NCBI GenBank assembly: GCA_007131435.1
Contig: SLQM01000237.1
Location: 1 to 7,235, forward strand
Direction of reading: 5' to 3'
From: Syntrophomonadaceae bacterium
Lineage (GTDB): Bacteria > Bacillota > Dethiobacteria > DTU022
DNA: 7,235 bases
Both the position numbers and the translations under genes were made by a program. Shown one piece after another: positions 1-5,668 of the stretch (the stretch's first letter is position 1; every line of letters begins with the position of its first letter). The notes beneath the pieces are model-generated. The model saw only the letters and a list, made by a program, of their open reading frames with translations. It did no database searches and was not told where the DNA came from.

Positions 1-27
1 TATAATTAAAAATTAGAGTAATATTTT

Positions 28-57
28 TTGACTAACACTTTATTATAAGAATATTAT
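28..57 (+). promoter_or_regulatory. Candidate sigma-A promoter upstream of spoVG
   Basis: A -35-like TTGACT (28-33) and a -10-like TATTAT (52-57) are separated by 18 bp, giving a predicted start near 64 and a long leader of about 125 nt before spoVG. Each hexamer has five of six consensus bases. The region is very AT-rich, so chance matches are more likely than usual. It may serve as a vegetative promoter beside the sigma-H-like one downstream. Confidence 0.45.
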
Positions 58-81
58 GTCTATTGCTTTTATAGTGTTAGT
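31..81. repeat. 9-bp perfect inverted repeat around the upstream promoter
   Basis: ACTAACACT (31-39) and its exact reverse complement AGTGTTAGT (73-81) are separated by 33 bp. The left arm covers the end of the candidate -35 box and the right arm lies just after the predicted start near 64. A 10-bp palindrome GAAAATTTTC (82-91) follows directly. It could be a pair of operator half-sites or a long-loop RNA hairpin. No U-tract follows, so a terminator is less likely. Confidence 0.4.
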
Positions 82-99
82 GAAAATTTTCTCATAAAA

Positions 100-126
100 G
101 CAGGAATTACTTTCAGCTTATCGAAA
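100..126 (+). promoter_or_regulatory. Candidate sigma-H promoter of spoVG
   Basis: GCAGGAATT (100-108) matches the Bacillus sigma-H -35 consensus RnAGGAwWW at every defined position. After 11 bp, ATCGAAA (120-126) matches the -10 consensus RnnGAAT except for the last base. Predicted start is near 133, leaving a leader of about 58 nt. In Bacillus subtilis spoVG is a classic sigma-H gene, so position and motif agree. The call rests on pattern matching only. Confidence 0.6.
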
Positions 127-190
127 ATAACTTTACTTTGTATTCGGTATTATTATTATTTATAAAATAGATATTAAGAGGTGTTCATCC

Positions 191-475
191 ATGATTGTAA
201 CAGATGTGCGAGTTAGAAAGATTACCCAGGAAGGCAAGATGAGAGCTATTGTTTCCGTTACCCTGAATGATAAGTTTGTCGTTCATGATGTAAGGGTGAT
301 CGAAGGGAACAATGGCTTATTTGTTGCCATGCCCAGTAAGCGGACTCCAAACGGTGAATTCAGGGATATTGCCCATCCAATTAATTCTGAAACGAGGGAA
401 GTTATCCAGGAGTCCGTGTTGGAAGTTTATAATAGGGAACTAAGCGCCGCCCCTGTCCAGGCAGATTATATTTAA
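191..475 (+). CDS. spoVG: Septation/sporulation regulator SpoVG
   Basis: SpoVG is a small nucleic-acid-binding regulator, known in Bacillus for effects on asymmetric septation and cortex formation and in other Firmicutes for binding DNA or RNA. The 94-residue product is close to the usual 90-100. It carries the family signature: the N-terminal VTDVRVRK strand, the FVVHDVRVIEGNNGLFVAMPS core (about residues 29-49), KRTPNGEFRDIAHPIN (about 50-65) and a short divergent C-terminal tail. An AAGAGGTG ribosome-binding site (176-183) stands 7 bp before the ATG. It is the first gene of the spoVG-glmU-prs-ctc-pth block, as in Bacillus, and has a sigma-H-like promoter upstream. The identification is very secure; the precise role in this host is inferred. 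Confidence 0.97.
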   Translation: MIVTDVRVRKITQEGKMRAIVSVTLNDKFVVHDVRVIEGNNGLFVAMPSKRTPNGEFRDIAHPINSETREVIQESVLEVYNRELSAAPVQADYI

Positions 476-492
476 GGGCAGGTCAAGCTGTT

Positions 493-522
493 TTGCTTCT
501 TGAACTACATCTGCAGTATAAT
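493..522 (+). promoter_or_regulatory. Candidate internal promoter for glmU
   Basis: A perfect -10 box TATAAT (517-522) is preceded at 18 bp by a weak -35-like TTGCTT (493-498). Predicted start is near 529, about 27 nt before the glmU ATG. The -10 box lies inside the left arm of an inverted repeat, so transcripts from this promoter would lack the full hairpin whereas read-through from spoVG would carry it. Confidence 0.35.
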
Positions 523-544
523 GTCATCATTAGATATTATACTG
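514..544 (+). promoter_or_regulatory. Hairpin adjoining the glmU ribosome-binding site
   Basis: CAGTATAAT (514-522) pairs exactly with ATTATACTG (536-544). Including a G-U pair and two further pairs, the stem reaches 12 bp (514-525 with 533-544) around a 7-nt loop. The GGGGGA ribosome-binding site (544-549) starts at the last base of the stem. No U-tract follows, so this is not a typical terminator. It could modulate glmU translation or act at DNA level as an operator over the -10 box. Confidence 0.45.
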
Positions 545-555
545 GGGGATTTTAG

Positions 556-1545
556 ATGGATCAGTTGTATGCTGTTATATTGGCCGCTGGTGAAGGGAAA
601 AGGATGTATTCATGTTTGCCAAAAGTTTTGCATCCCCTTTGCGGCCGGCCGATGGTTGAATATGTATTAGAAAGCGCCGCTGCGCTGACGAACCAGGTTG
701 CTATTGTCGTCGGCCACGGCGCTTCGCAGGTTAAAGAGACTCTTGGTGTCCGGTGGAGCTATGTGCTGCAGGAAGAGCAGCTTGGAACCGGCCATGCCGT
801 TATGCAGGCGGTTAAAAACCTGCCCGGGCAGGGTAGGCTGCTTGTGCTCTGTGGAGACACCCCGCTATTAACAGTACCTGAGTTAAAACTGCTTTTAGAT
901 AAACAGGATAATCTTGCTGCATCTGTAGCCACAACAAGGATGCCTGAGCCAAAGGGATACGGCAGGGTTATCCGTGATGAATCAGGATACCTGAAAGAGA
1001 TAATTGAAGATAGAGATGCATCTTCAGAGGTAAAGAAGATAGATGAGATAAACACAGGAACCTATTGTTTCAATTTAAAGCTTCTTAAGCACTTTCTACC
1101 CCTCCTGAAAACAGATAACGTCCAGCATGAATACTACCTTACCGATGTTCTTTCGCTGATGCGCAGGGAAGGGCATACCTCAGCCATCTACACTGTAAAT
1201 GATTACAGGGTGGGTCTTGGTATTAATAACAGGGCCCAGCTCGCTGATGCCGAAAAAATAATGCGCAAAAGAATTAATACTTCCCTGATGGAATCAGGGG
1301 TAACGATGGTTGATCCTGAAAATACATATATAGATTATAGCGTTAAAATTGGAAAAGATACGGTTATCCTTCCAGGTTCTGTCCTTCAGCGGGATACGGT
1401 AATCGGCCCTGGCTGTGTTATCGGTCCGCACGCTCACCTCATCTCTGCAGTAGTCAAAGGTGGGGCTGTTATACAATCATCTTTTATCAAGAATATGACA
1501 GTTGAGGAAGGCGAAATAATCGGTCCTTACCGGTCCCATGGTTAA
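556..1545 (+). CDS. glmU: Short GlmU: UDP-GlcNAc pyrophosphorylase lacking acetyltransferase active site
   Basis: Full GlmU makes UDP-N-acetylglucosamine in the cytoplasm in two steps: acetylation of glucosamine-1-phosphate, then uridylyl transfer from UTP. Here the N-terminal nucleotidyltransferase is complete: LAAGEGKRM (9-17), LPKVLH with K23, QLGTGHAV (75-82), CGDTPLL with metal-binding D101, NTGTY (166-170) and N224, the counterpart of the second metal ligand. A left-handed beta-helix begins near residue 250 (DPENTYID, then hexapeptide-like repeats) but the protein stops at residue 329 after an IGPY motif. Family members are usually about 450-460 residues. The residues corresponding to the Escherichia coli acetyltransferase site (Arg333, Lys351, His363, Tyr366, Asn377, Lys392) are absent. 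Only 123 bp separate its stop from prs, too little for the missing portion in any frame. Predicted activity is therefore uridylylation only. The start is supported by GGGGGA at 544-549. Its position between spoVG and prs is the normal glmU locus. Confidence 0.9.
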   Translation: MDQLYAVILAAGEGKRMYSCLPKVLHPLCGRPMVEYVLESAAALTNQVAIVVGHGASQVKETLGVRWSYVLQEEQLGTGHAVMQAVKNLPGQGRLLVLCGDTPLLTVPELKLLLDKQDNLAASVATTRMPEPKGYGRVIRDESGYLKEIIEDRDASSEVKKIDEINTGTYCFNLKLLKHFLPLLKTDNVQHEYYLTDVLSLMRREGHTSAIYTVNDYRVGLGINNRAQLADAEKIMRKRINTSLMESGVTMVDPENTYIDYSVKIGKDTVILPGSVLQRDTVIGPGCVIGPHAHLISAVVKGGAVIQSSFIKNMTVEEGEIIGPYRSHG

Positions 1546-1565
1546 ATAAAAGAATCCTCTTTTAT
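1546..1565 (+). repeat. AT-rich inverted repeat after glmU
   Basis: ATAAAAGA (1546-1553) and TCTTTTAT (1558-1565) are exact reverse complements around a 4-nt loop, starting at the base after the glmU stop. The stem is A/U-rich and is followed by GCAGG rather than U residues, so it would be at best a weak terminator or an mRNA processing/stability element. The rest of the 123-bp gap to prs shows no ORF; a TACAAT (1643-1648) resembles a -10 box but lacks a good -35. Confidence 0.3.
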
Positions 1566-1668
1566 GCAGGAAAAAAGGCGCCAAGAATAGAACAAGTTAA
1601 AGCCTGATTCTAAACAACCGGAAGTAAATTCATCAAAATGTTTACAATATCCGCAGGAGGGAAATTAA

Positions 1669-2619
1669 TTGGTTAATGGAGATGAACTGAAGATTTTTTG
1701 CGGGAGCGCTAACAGGGCGCTGGCAGAAGAGATAGCCAACTACGTGGGGGTGCCACTGGGGAACTGTGAGGTTAGCCGCTTTAGCGACGGAGAAATATCG
1801 ATCAGCATCGGTGAGAGCGTTCGCGGTACAAATTCATTTCTGATTCAGCCGCTTTGCGGGCCGATTAACGACAGTATAATGGAACTGTTAATCATCGTAG
1901 ATGCCTTAAAAAGGGCATCTGTAAAAACTTTAAATGTTGTTGCTCCTTACTACGCCTATGCCAGGCAGGATCGTAAAACAAAAGCCCGGGATCCAATCAC
2001 AGCCAAGCTCCTGGCTGATATGATAACCGCTGCAGGGGCGACCAGGGTAGTAGCCATGGATTTACATGCCGGCCAGATCCAGGGTTTCTTCAATATCCCG
2101 CTTGACCACTTGACGGCTTTACCTATATTGTCAAGGTATTTTAAGCAAAAAAGAATAGCTGACGGGGTAGTTGTATCACCTGACCTGGGAGGAGTAACCC
2201 GGGCCCGTGATCTTGCCACCCGCCTGGAGATGCCGATTGCGATTATTGAAAAGAAACGGCCTGCTCCCAACAAGGCCGAAATTATGAATATTATCGGTGA
2301 CGTGGAAAATAAAAGTGCAATTTTCATTGATGACATGATTGATACAGCAGGAACTATAACCTTAGGGGCCGATGCCCTTATCGAACAAGGCGCCAAAGAG
2401 GTATATGCCTGCTGCACCCATCCCGTTTTCTCCGGCCCGGCCCTGCGCCGTCTCAGTGATTCTAAGGTTAACGAGGTTGTTTATACAAATACAATCCCTG
2501 TGGATAAAGGAATGATTAAGGGCCTGCGGGACTGTTTCAGGCCGCTATCTGTTGCCCCGCTGATTGGGGAAGCTGTAATCCGCATCCATAATAGGCGTTC
2601 TGTTAGTGAACTCTTTTAA
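1669..2619 (+). CDS. prs: Ribose-phosphate pyrophosphokinase (PRPP synthetase)
   Basis: The enzyme transfers pyrophosphate from ATP to ribose-5-phosphate, giving PRPP for purine, pyrimidine, histidine, tryptophan and NAD synthesis. The 316-residue product has the normal length of a class I bacterial enzyme. Visible signatures are FSDGE (38-42), the PYYAYARQDRK segment with the ATP-binding RQD (99-101), the DLHAGQIQGFF motif (131-141) with its His133 metal/ATP ligand, EKKRP (194-198) of the catalytic flexible loop, and the PRPP/ribose-phosphate loop DDMIDTAGT (221-229). Translation starts at TTG, 8 bp after a strong AGGAGG (1655-1660). No in-frame ATG lies nearby, and the second residue onward fits the family N-terminus. 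It follows glmU by 123 bp as in the Bacillus gene order. Nothing looks damaged. Confidence 0.97.
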   Translation: MVNGDELKIFCGSANRALAEEIANYVGVPLGNCEVSRFSDGEISISIGESVRGTNSFLIQPLCGPINDSIMELLIIVDALKRASVKTLNVVAPYYAYARQDRKTKARDPITAKLLADMITAAGATRVVAMDLHAGQIQGFFNIPLDHLTALPILSRYFKQKRIADGVVVSPDLGGVTRARDLATRLEMPIAIIEKKRPAPNKAEIMNIIGDVENKSAIFIDDMIDTAGTITLGADALIEQGAKEVYACCTHPVFSGPALRRLSDSKVNEVVYTNTIPVDKGMIKGLRDCFRPLSVAPLIGEAVIRIHNRRSVSELF

Positions 2620-2624
2620 TTATG

Positions 2625-2653
2625 TTGATTTTCACTGCTTCCTGCAGTATACT
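2625..2653 (+). promoter_or_regulatory. Candidate promoter for rplY/ctc
   Basis: TTGATT (2625-2630), a 17-bp spacer and TATACT (2648-2653) form a good sigma-A-type promoter in the prs-rplY gap. The predicted start near 2660 would put the ribosome-binding site AAGGAGG (2661-2667) almost at the 5' end of the mRNA. The -10 box lies in a 12-bp segment matching the one before glmU at 11 positions. In Bacillus ctc also has its own promoter (sigma-B); I see no sigma-B motif here. Confidence 0.45.
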
Positions 2654-2660
2654 ATTGCAG
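2642..2660 (+). promoter_or_regulatory. Hairpin adjoining the rplY ribosome-binding site
   Basis: CTGCAGTA (2642-2649) can pair with TATTGCAG (2653-2660) in an 8-bp stem with one G-U pair and a 3-nt loop. The AAGGAGG ribosome-binding site starts at the next base. No U-tract follows. The arrangement parallels the hairpin before glmU. Confidence 0.35.
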
Positions 2661-2676
2661 AAGGAGGCTGGAATGA

Positions 2677-3372
2677 ATGGATAGAATGGAATTAGAAGTA
2701 CAAACTCGCCCGTCCATGACCAAGGGAGAACTTAACCAGATACGCAGTGATGATCTGGTACCTGCTGTTATATATGGCAGGGGTGACGATAATTTACCCC
2801 TGGTAATTGACGGACGGACTTTAAGACAGGTATTATCAACAGGGGGCGGCAATGTTCTCCTGGACCTGAAAGTCAAGTCGAAAGGAAAGAAAACCCGTCA
2901 GGAAACTGTGATGTTTAAAGACATCCAGAGAGATATGCTCGTTCAGGATCGGATCCTGCATGTTGACTTTATCCGTATTTCGATGACTGACAAAATTGAA
3001 GTTGCTGTTCACCTAAACTTTATCGGAGAACCGGAAGGTATTAGCGAAGGCGGTGTCCTTTCGTTTGTAACCCGCATGGTTGACGTGAAATGTTTACCGG
3101 GAGATATTCCGGAACAGTTTGATGTAGATATTTCTGCATTAAATATTGGTGACAATATCACTGCTGAAAGCCTTATCCTGGGAGATGACATTGAATTAAT
3201 TACACCACCGGATACTACCCTGGCCCAGGTGCTGGCCCCGATGGCTGAAGAAGAACTTGAGCCTGCAGTCGAGGAAGAGCTTGAAGAAGGCGAAGAAGAA
3301 GCAGCCGCTGCCGAAGAAGGTGAAGAGGCTGAAGAAGCTGCTGGTGAAGAAGAAAGTGAAGAAGGCCAGTAA
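2677..3372 (+). CDS. rplY: Large ribosomal subunit protein bL25, long CTC/TL5 form
   Basis: bL25 of the CTC type binds 5S rRNA in the large ribosomal subunit; in Bacillus the homologue Ctc is a general-stress protein. The 231-residue product has the N-terminal 5S-rRNA-binding domain (about 4-95, with VPAVIYG at 28-34 and the following VIDGRTL segment) and the C-terminal beta-rich TL5 domain (about 100-187, with VDFIRI, FIGEPEGISEGGVL and VDISALNIGD). From about 189 onward the tail is almost entirely Glu, Ala and Gly, probably disordered and highly acidic. Bacillus Ctc is about 204 residues, so most of the extra length is this tail. AAGGAGG (2661-2667) stands 9 bp before the ATG; an overlapping ATG at 2673 meets a stop after three codons and is not used. 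The position between prs and pth is conserved, and a strong terminator follows. Confidence 0.95.
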   Translation: MDRMELEVQTRPSMTKGELNQIRSDDLVPAVIYGRGDDNLPLVIDGRTLRQVLSTGGGNVLLDLKVKSKGKKTRQETVMFKDIQRDMLVQDRILHVDFIRISMTDKIEVAVHLNFIGEPEGISEGGVLSFVTRMVDVKCLPGDIPEQFDVDISALNIGDNITAESLILGDDIELITPPDTTLAQVLAPMAEEELEPAVEEELEEGEEEAAAAEEGEEAEEAAGEEESEEGQ

Positions 3373-3421
3373 ATTAATTTTTCTCCAAACTGGTGATTCG
3401 GAACGTCCAGCTGTTTATGAT

Positions 3422-3451
3422 CAATGCCCCTGTTTTAGGGGCATTGTTTTT
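3422..3451 (+). terminator. Rho-independent terminator after rplY
   Basis: CAATGCCCC (3422-3430) and GGGGCATTG (3438-3446) form a perfect 9-bp stem with a 7-nt loop, followed directly by TTTTT (3447-3451). This is a textbook intrinsic terminator, 49 bp after the rplY stop. It should end most transcripts from the spoVG cluster before pth. Confidence 0.93.
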
Positions 3452-3469
3452 AAGCACAGGGACTTAAAG

Positions 3470-3501
3470 CCAGGATGTTATGCAGCGCATCATCTTCCTG
3501 G
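3470..3501 (+). repeat. Imperfect hairpin in the pth leader
   Basis: CCAGGA (3470-3475) pairs with TCCTGG (3496-3501), and inside it ATGC (3480-3483) can pair with GCAT (3487-3490). No U-tract follows. It lies between the rplY terminator and the pth ribosome-binding site. I could not find a convincing pth promoter in this stretch, so this may be part of a leader carried by read-through transcripts, or simply chance. Confidence 0.25.
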
Positions 3502-3535
3502 TTCTAGCTGTTAATAAAGCTGTCGGAGAAATGTG

Positions 3536-4102
3536 ATGAAATTAATTGTCGGTTTGGGTAACCCCGGAATTAAATATGCCGGGACCAGGCATAATCTTGG
3601 GTTCCGGGTTATTGAGGCTCTGTCGCACCGTATAAAAAGTGGTGAACCCGAAAGCAGGCACTGGGCCCTGTACGCTATTGCAGAATATGAAGGCCGGCAG
3701 GTTATGCTTGCTCAACCTTTAACCTATATGAACCTCAGCGGCAGGGCGGTCCGGGAGTTGATCGCTCATTATGATCTATCCCTGGATGATCTTCTTGTGG
3801 TTTGCGATGATCTCGATCTGCCTTCGGGGAAAATCAGGCTGCGAAAAAGCGGTGGCAGTGGAGGGCACAGGGGCATTCAATCGATTATCGATTCACTCGG
3901 GACAGTTGAATTCAGCCGCCTGCGGATCGGCGTAGGTAAGCCGCCACCGTTTTTGGGAGGCGCTGACTATGTCTTGCAAAAAATTGAACAGCCCGACCTG
4001 GATTTAATAAACGAAGCACTTGAGCGGGCTGTTGATGCAGCGCTCTGCTTTTTACAAGAAGGGGTAGAATCAGCAATGAATAAATATAATGCTGATGCCT
4101 GA
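3536..4102 (+). CDS. pth: Peptidyl-tRNA hydrolase
   Basis: Pth cleaves peptidyl-tRNA released from stalled ribosomes, recycling tRNA; it is called spoVC in Bacillus. With the ATG at 3536 the protein has 188 residues, the same length as typical bacterial enzymes, and begins with the family's MKLIVGLGNPG. Active-site residues are present: N9 and catalytic H19 (TRHNLGF), N66 (TYMNLSG) and D91 (CDDLDLP). At the position of Escherichia coli Asn114 (GGHNG) this protein has R112 in GGHRG. A GTG immediately upstream (3533) is in frame, but GGAG (3525-3528) is spaced 7 bp from the ATG and only 4 bp from the GTG, so the ATG is preferred. The gene closes the spoVG-to-pth block but is separated from it by a strong terminator. 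It converges on the regulator gene with 8 bp between stops. Confidence 0.96.
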   Translation: MKLIVGLGNPGIKYAGTRHNLGFRVIEALSHRIKSGEPESRHWALYAIAEYEGRQVMLAQPLTYMNLSGRAVRELIAHYDLSLDDLLVVCDDLDLPSGKIRLRKSGGSGGHRGIQSIIDSLGTVEFSRLRIGVGKPPPFLGGADYVLQKIEQPDLDLINEALERAVDAALCFLQEGVESAMNKYNADA

Positions 4103-4110
4103 TGATCAAT

Positions 4111-5604
4111 TTATTTCAGATCTTTTATTCCTTTTTGCAAGTGATACCTTAAAGCCCTTGGGGTAATACCCAGCAGGTTGGCCGCCTTGGCCTGGTTTCC
4201 GTAAGTATCCTCAATTGCTGATTCAATAATTTGGGCTACCATACGATCTTTCCATGCAGATAAAGTATTGTTAAAAGTTTCAAAGGGGAATCCATCGCGG
4301 AAGGTAATTGATTCTAAAAGGGCTTGATCAAACTGGGTTAATAGTTCATCAAGCCTCTCGCCTTCCTTAAATGTCCCTGAGAAAAAAAGCTTTTCATCTC
4401 CAACTTCAGTTTCTGTCTCTACAGGTTTTTCTGCAGCTATTTCTTTTCTGATCCTATCGGGTAGATCTTCTATATCTATTACTTTGCCCTTGCACAGAAG
4501 AAGGGCCTGGGCAACTGTGTTTGATAGTTCCCTGATATTGCCCGGCCAGGAGTGTTTTTTCATCAACCGCAGCGCTTCTTCCGATAACTGTTTAATGGGG
4601 ATATCTTTGGCTGCCGATTCCTTTTCCAGGAAGTATCTTATAAAAAGTTCAATATCGTCCGGCCGTTCTCTCAGCGGTGGGATACTAAGCGATGCTACAT
4701 CTAAACGATAAAAAAGATCTTCCCGGAATTTTCCTTCTGCTACTTTAGCAGCCAGGTTAGCGTTAGTGGCTGTTATAATTCGGACATCTGCCTTGCACAT
4801 CTCTTCTCCGCCAACCCTTAAAAACTCTCCCGTTTCCAGCACCCGTAACAGTTTAATTTGAATTGCCGGGCTTGCAGAGTCAATTTCATCCAGGAAGAGG
4901 GTAGCCTTGTTAGCCTGCTCAAAAATACCTTTTTTCTTATGCGTAGCCCCGGTAAATGAACCTTTTTCATGGCCAAAAAGTTCACTCTCTAAAAGGGTTT
5001 CGGTAAAAGCCCCGCAGTTAAAGGCAAGAAAAGGGCGGTCACAGCGATGGCTGGCAGAATGAATATAGCGGGCCAGCACTTCTTTACCGGTTCCGGTTTC
5101 ACCCTGGATTAAGACAGTAATGTTTTTCTTGGCAATCTTCTGTGCAGCTGATACCAACCTGATCATTTTCTGATTTTTCCCGATCACAAAACCGAGATCC
5201 TTTTGTGCGAGGGATATTTTTTCTGCCTCAGTTTTTACATCCAGTGAGCGCTCCAGAAGTTCTTCCATTTCATTTATATCGACAAAAGGTTTTTCCACAT
5301 AGTCAAAGGCGCCCAGCTGGATCGCTTCCACGGCCGATTTCACGGTGGAGTAACCGGTAATAATAATCACTTCACACCGGGGTTGAACCTGCTTTATTTC
5401 TCTTAAAATATCCAGGCCATTTGCATCGGGCAGTTTCAGGTCAACCAGGGCGGTTGAAAAGGTATATTCTTTTAGCTTTCCAAATGCTTCAGCGCCAGTA
5501 TTGGCTGTTTCCACCCGGTAGCCTTTTTGTTTGAGAAGATAGCCGAAGAAGTTGCATACTTCCTGCTCGTCATCAACTATTAGAAAAATTGGCTGGTCTG
5601 CCAC
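4111..5604 (-). CDS. NtrC-family sigma-54-dependent response regulator
   Basis: Predicted phosphorylation-controlled activator of sigma-54 RNA polymerase. Numbered from the GTG at 5604 (497 residues), the receiver domain spans about 4-120, with acidic pocket D11/D12, phospho-acceptor D55, T83 and K105. The AAA+ domain (about 138-375) has Walker A GETGTGKE (168-175), the sigma-54 contact loop as GSFTGA (215-220, usually GAFTGA), Walker B LFLDEI (236-241), FREDLFYRL with arginine-finger candidates R294 and R300, and WPGNIREL (353-360). A linker of about 85 residues leads to a Fis-type helix-turn-helix at the C-terminus (about 465-495). The reading frame extends upstream to a TTG at 5622, but AGGAGG (5614-5619) lies inside that extension, exactly 9 bp before the GTG, so the GTG is the likelier start. 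It follows its presumed partner kinase by 60 bp. The target promoter is unknown; the linked alcohol dehydrogenase is a candidate. Confidence 0.93.
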   Translation of the reverse strand: MADQPIFLIVDDEQEVCNFFGYLLKQKGYRVETANTGAEAFGKLKEYTFSTALVDLKLPDANGLDILREIKQVQPRCEVIIITGYSTVKSAVEAIQLGAFDYVEKPFVDINEMEELLERSLDVKTEAEKISLAQKDLGFVIGKNQKMIRLVSAAQKIAKKNITVLIQGETGTGKEVLARYIHSASHRCDRPFLAFNCGAFTETLLESELFGHEKGSFTGATHKKKGIFEQANKATLFLDEIDSASPAIQIKLLRVLETGEFLRVGGEEMCKADVRIITATNANLAAKVAEGKFREDLFYRLDVASLSIPPLRERPDDIELFIRYFLEKESAAKDIPIKQLSEEALRLMKKHSWPGNIRELSNTVAQALLLCKGKVIDIEDLPDRIRKEIAAEKPVETETEVGDEKLFFSGTFKEGERLDELLTQFDQALLESITFRDGFPFETFNNTLSAWKDRMVAQIIESAIEDTYGNQAKAANLLGITPRALRYHLQKGIKDLK

Positions 5605-5645
5605 CTTTATTTTCCTCCTCAAGCCTCAGATCTAAGGGATAGCAG

Positions 5646-5668
5646 ATAAACTGCTGCCGACAGTTTAT
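5646..5668. repeat. Perfect 8-bp inverted repeat at the kinase stop codon
   Basis: ATAAACTG (5646-5653) and CAGTTTAT (5661-5668) are exact reverse complements with a 7-bp spacer. The right arm includes the kinase stop codon and the rest lies in the kinase-regulator gap. As RNA it could form a hairpin that tunes the kinase:regulator ratio; as DNA it has dyad symmetry like a regulator-binding site. There is no U-tract on either strand. Confidence 0.45.

Noticed and set aside
31..91. Intrinsic terminator of an upstream gene
   Set aside because: The 33-nt loop is long and the stem is followed by GAAAATTTTC rather than a U-tract, so a promoter-associated repeat is a better description.
148..161. 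Short ATT trinucleotide run in the spoVG leader
   Set aside because: It is only about four units long and sits in generally AT-rich leader, so it is not evidence of a functional repeat.
1546..1668. Possible frameshifted remainder of glmU
   Set aside because: The gap is far too short for the missing domain, and I see no acetyltransferase-like hexapeptide repeats in it.
1956..2417. A 153-codon minus-strand ORF inside prs
   Set aside because: It lies wholly within a strongly conserved prs gene, shows no family motifs, and is explained as an antisense shadow.
3257..3514. An 85-codon plus-strand ORF overlapping the rplY end, rich in Lys
   Set aside because: It is the GAA-repeat region of the bL25 acidic tail read one base out of frame (AAG/AAA codons), with no ribosome-binding site and no recognisable protein family.
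5605..5664. Sigma-54 (-24/-12) promoter between kinase and regulator
   Set aside because: No GG and GC pair with the required 10-bp spacing in a recognisable TGGCAC/TTGC context was found on the minus strand here.
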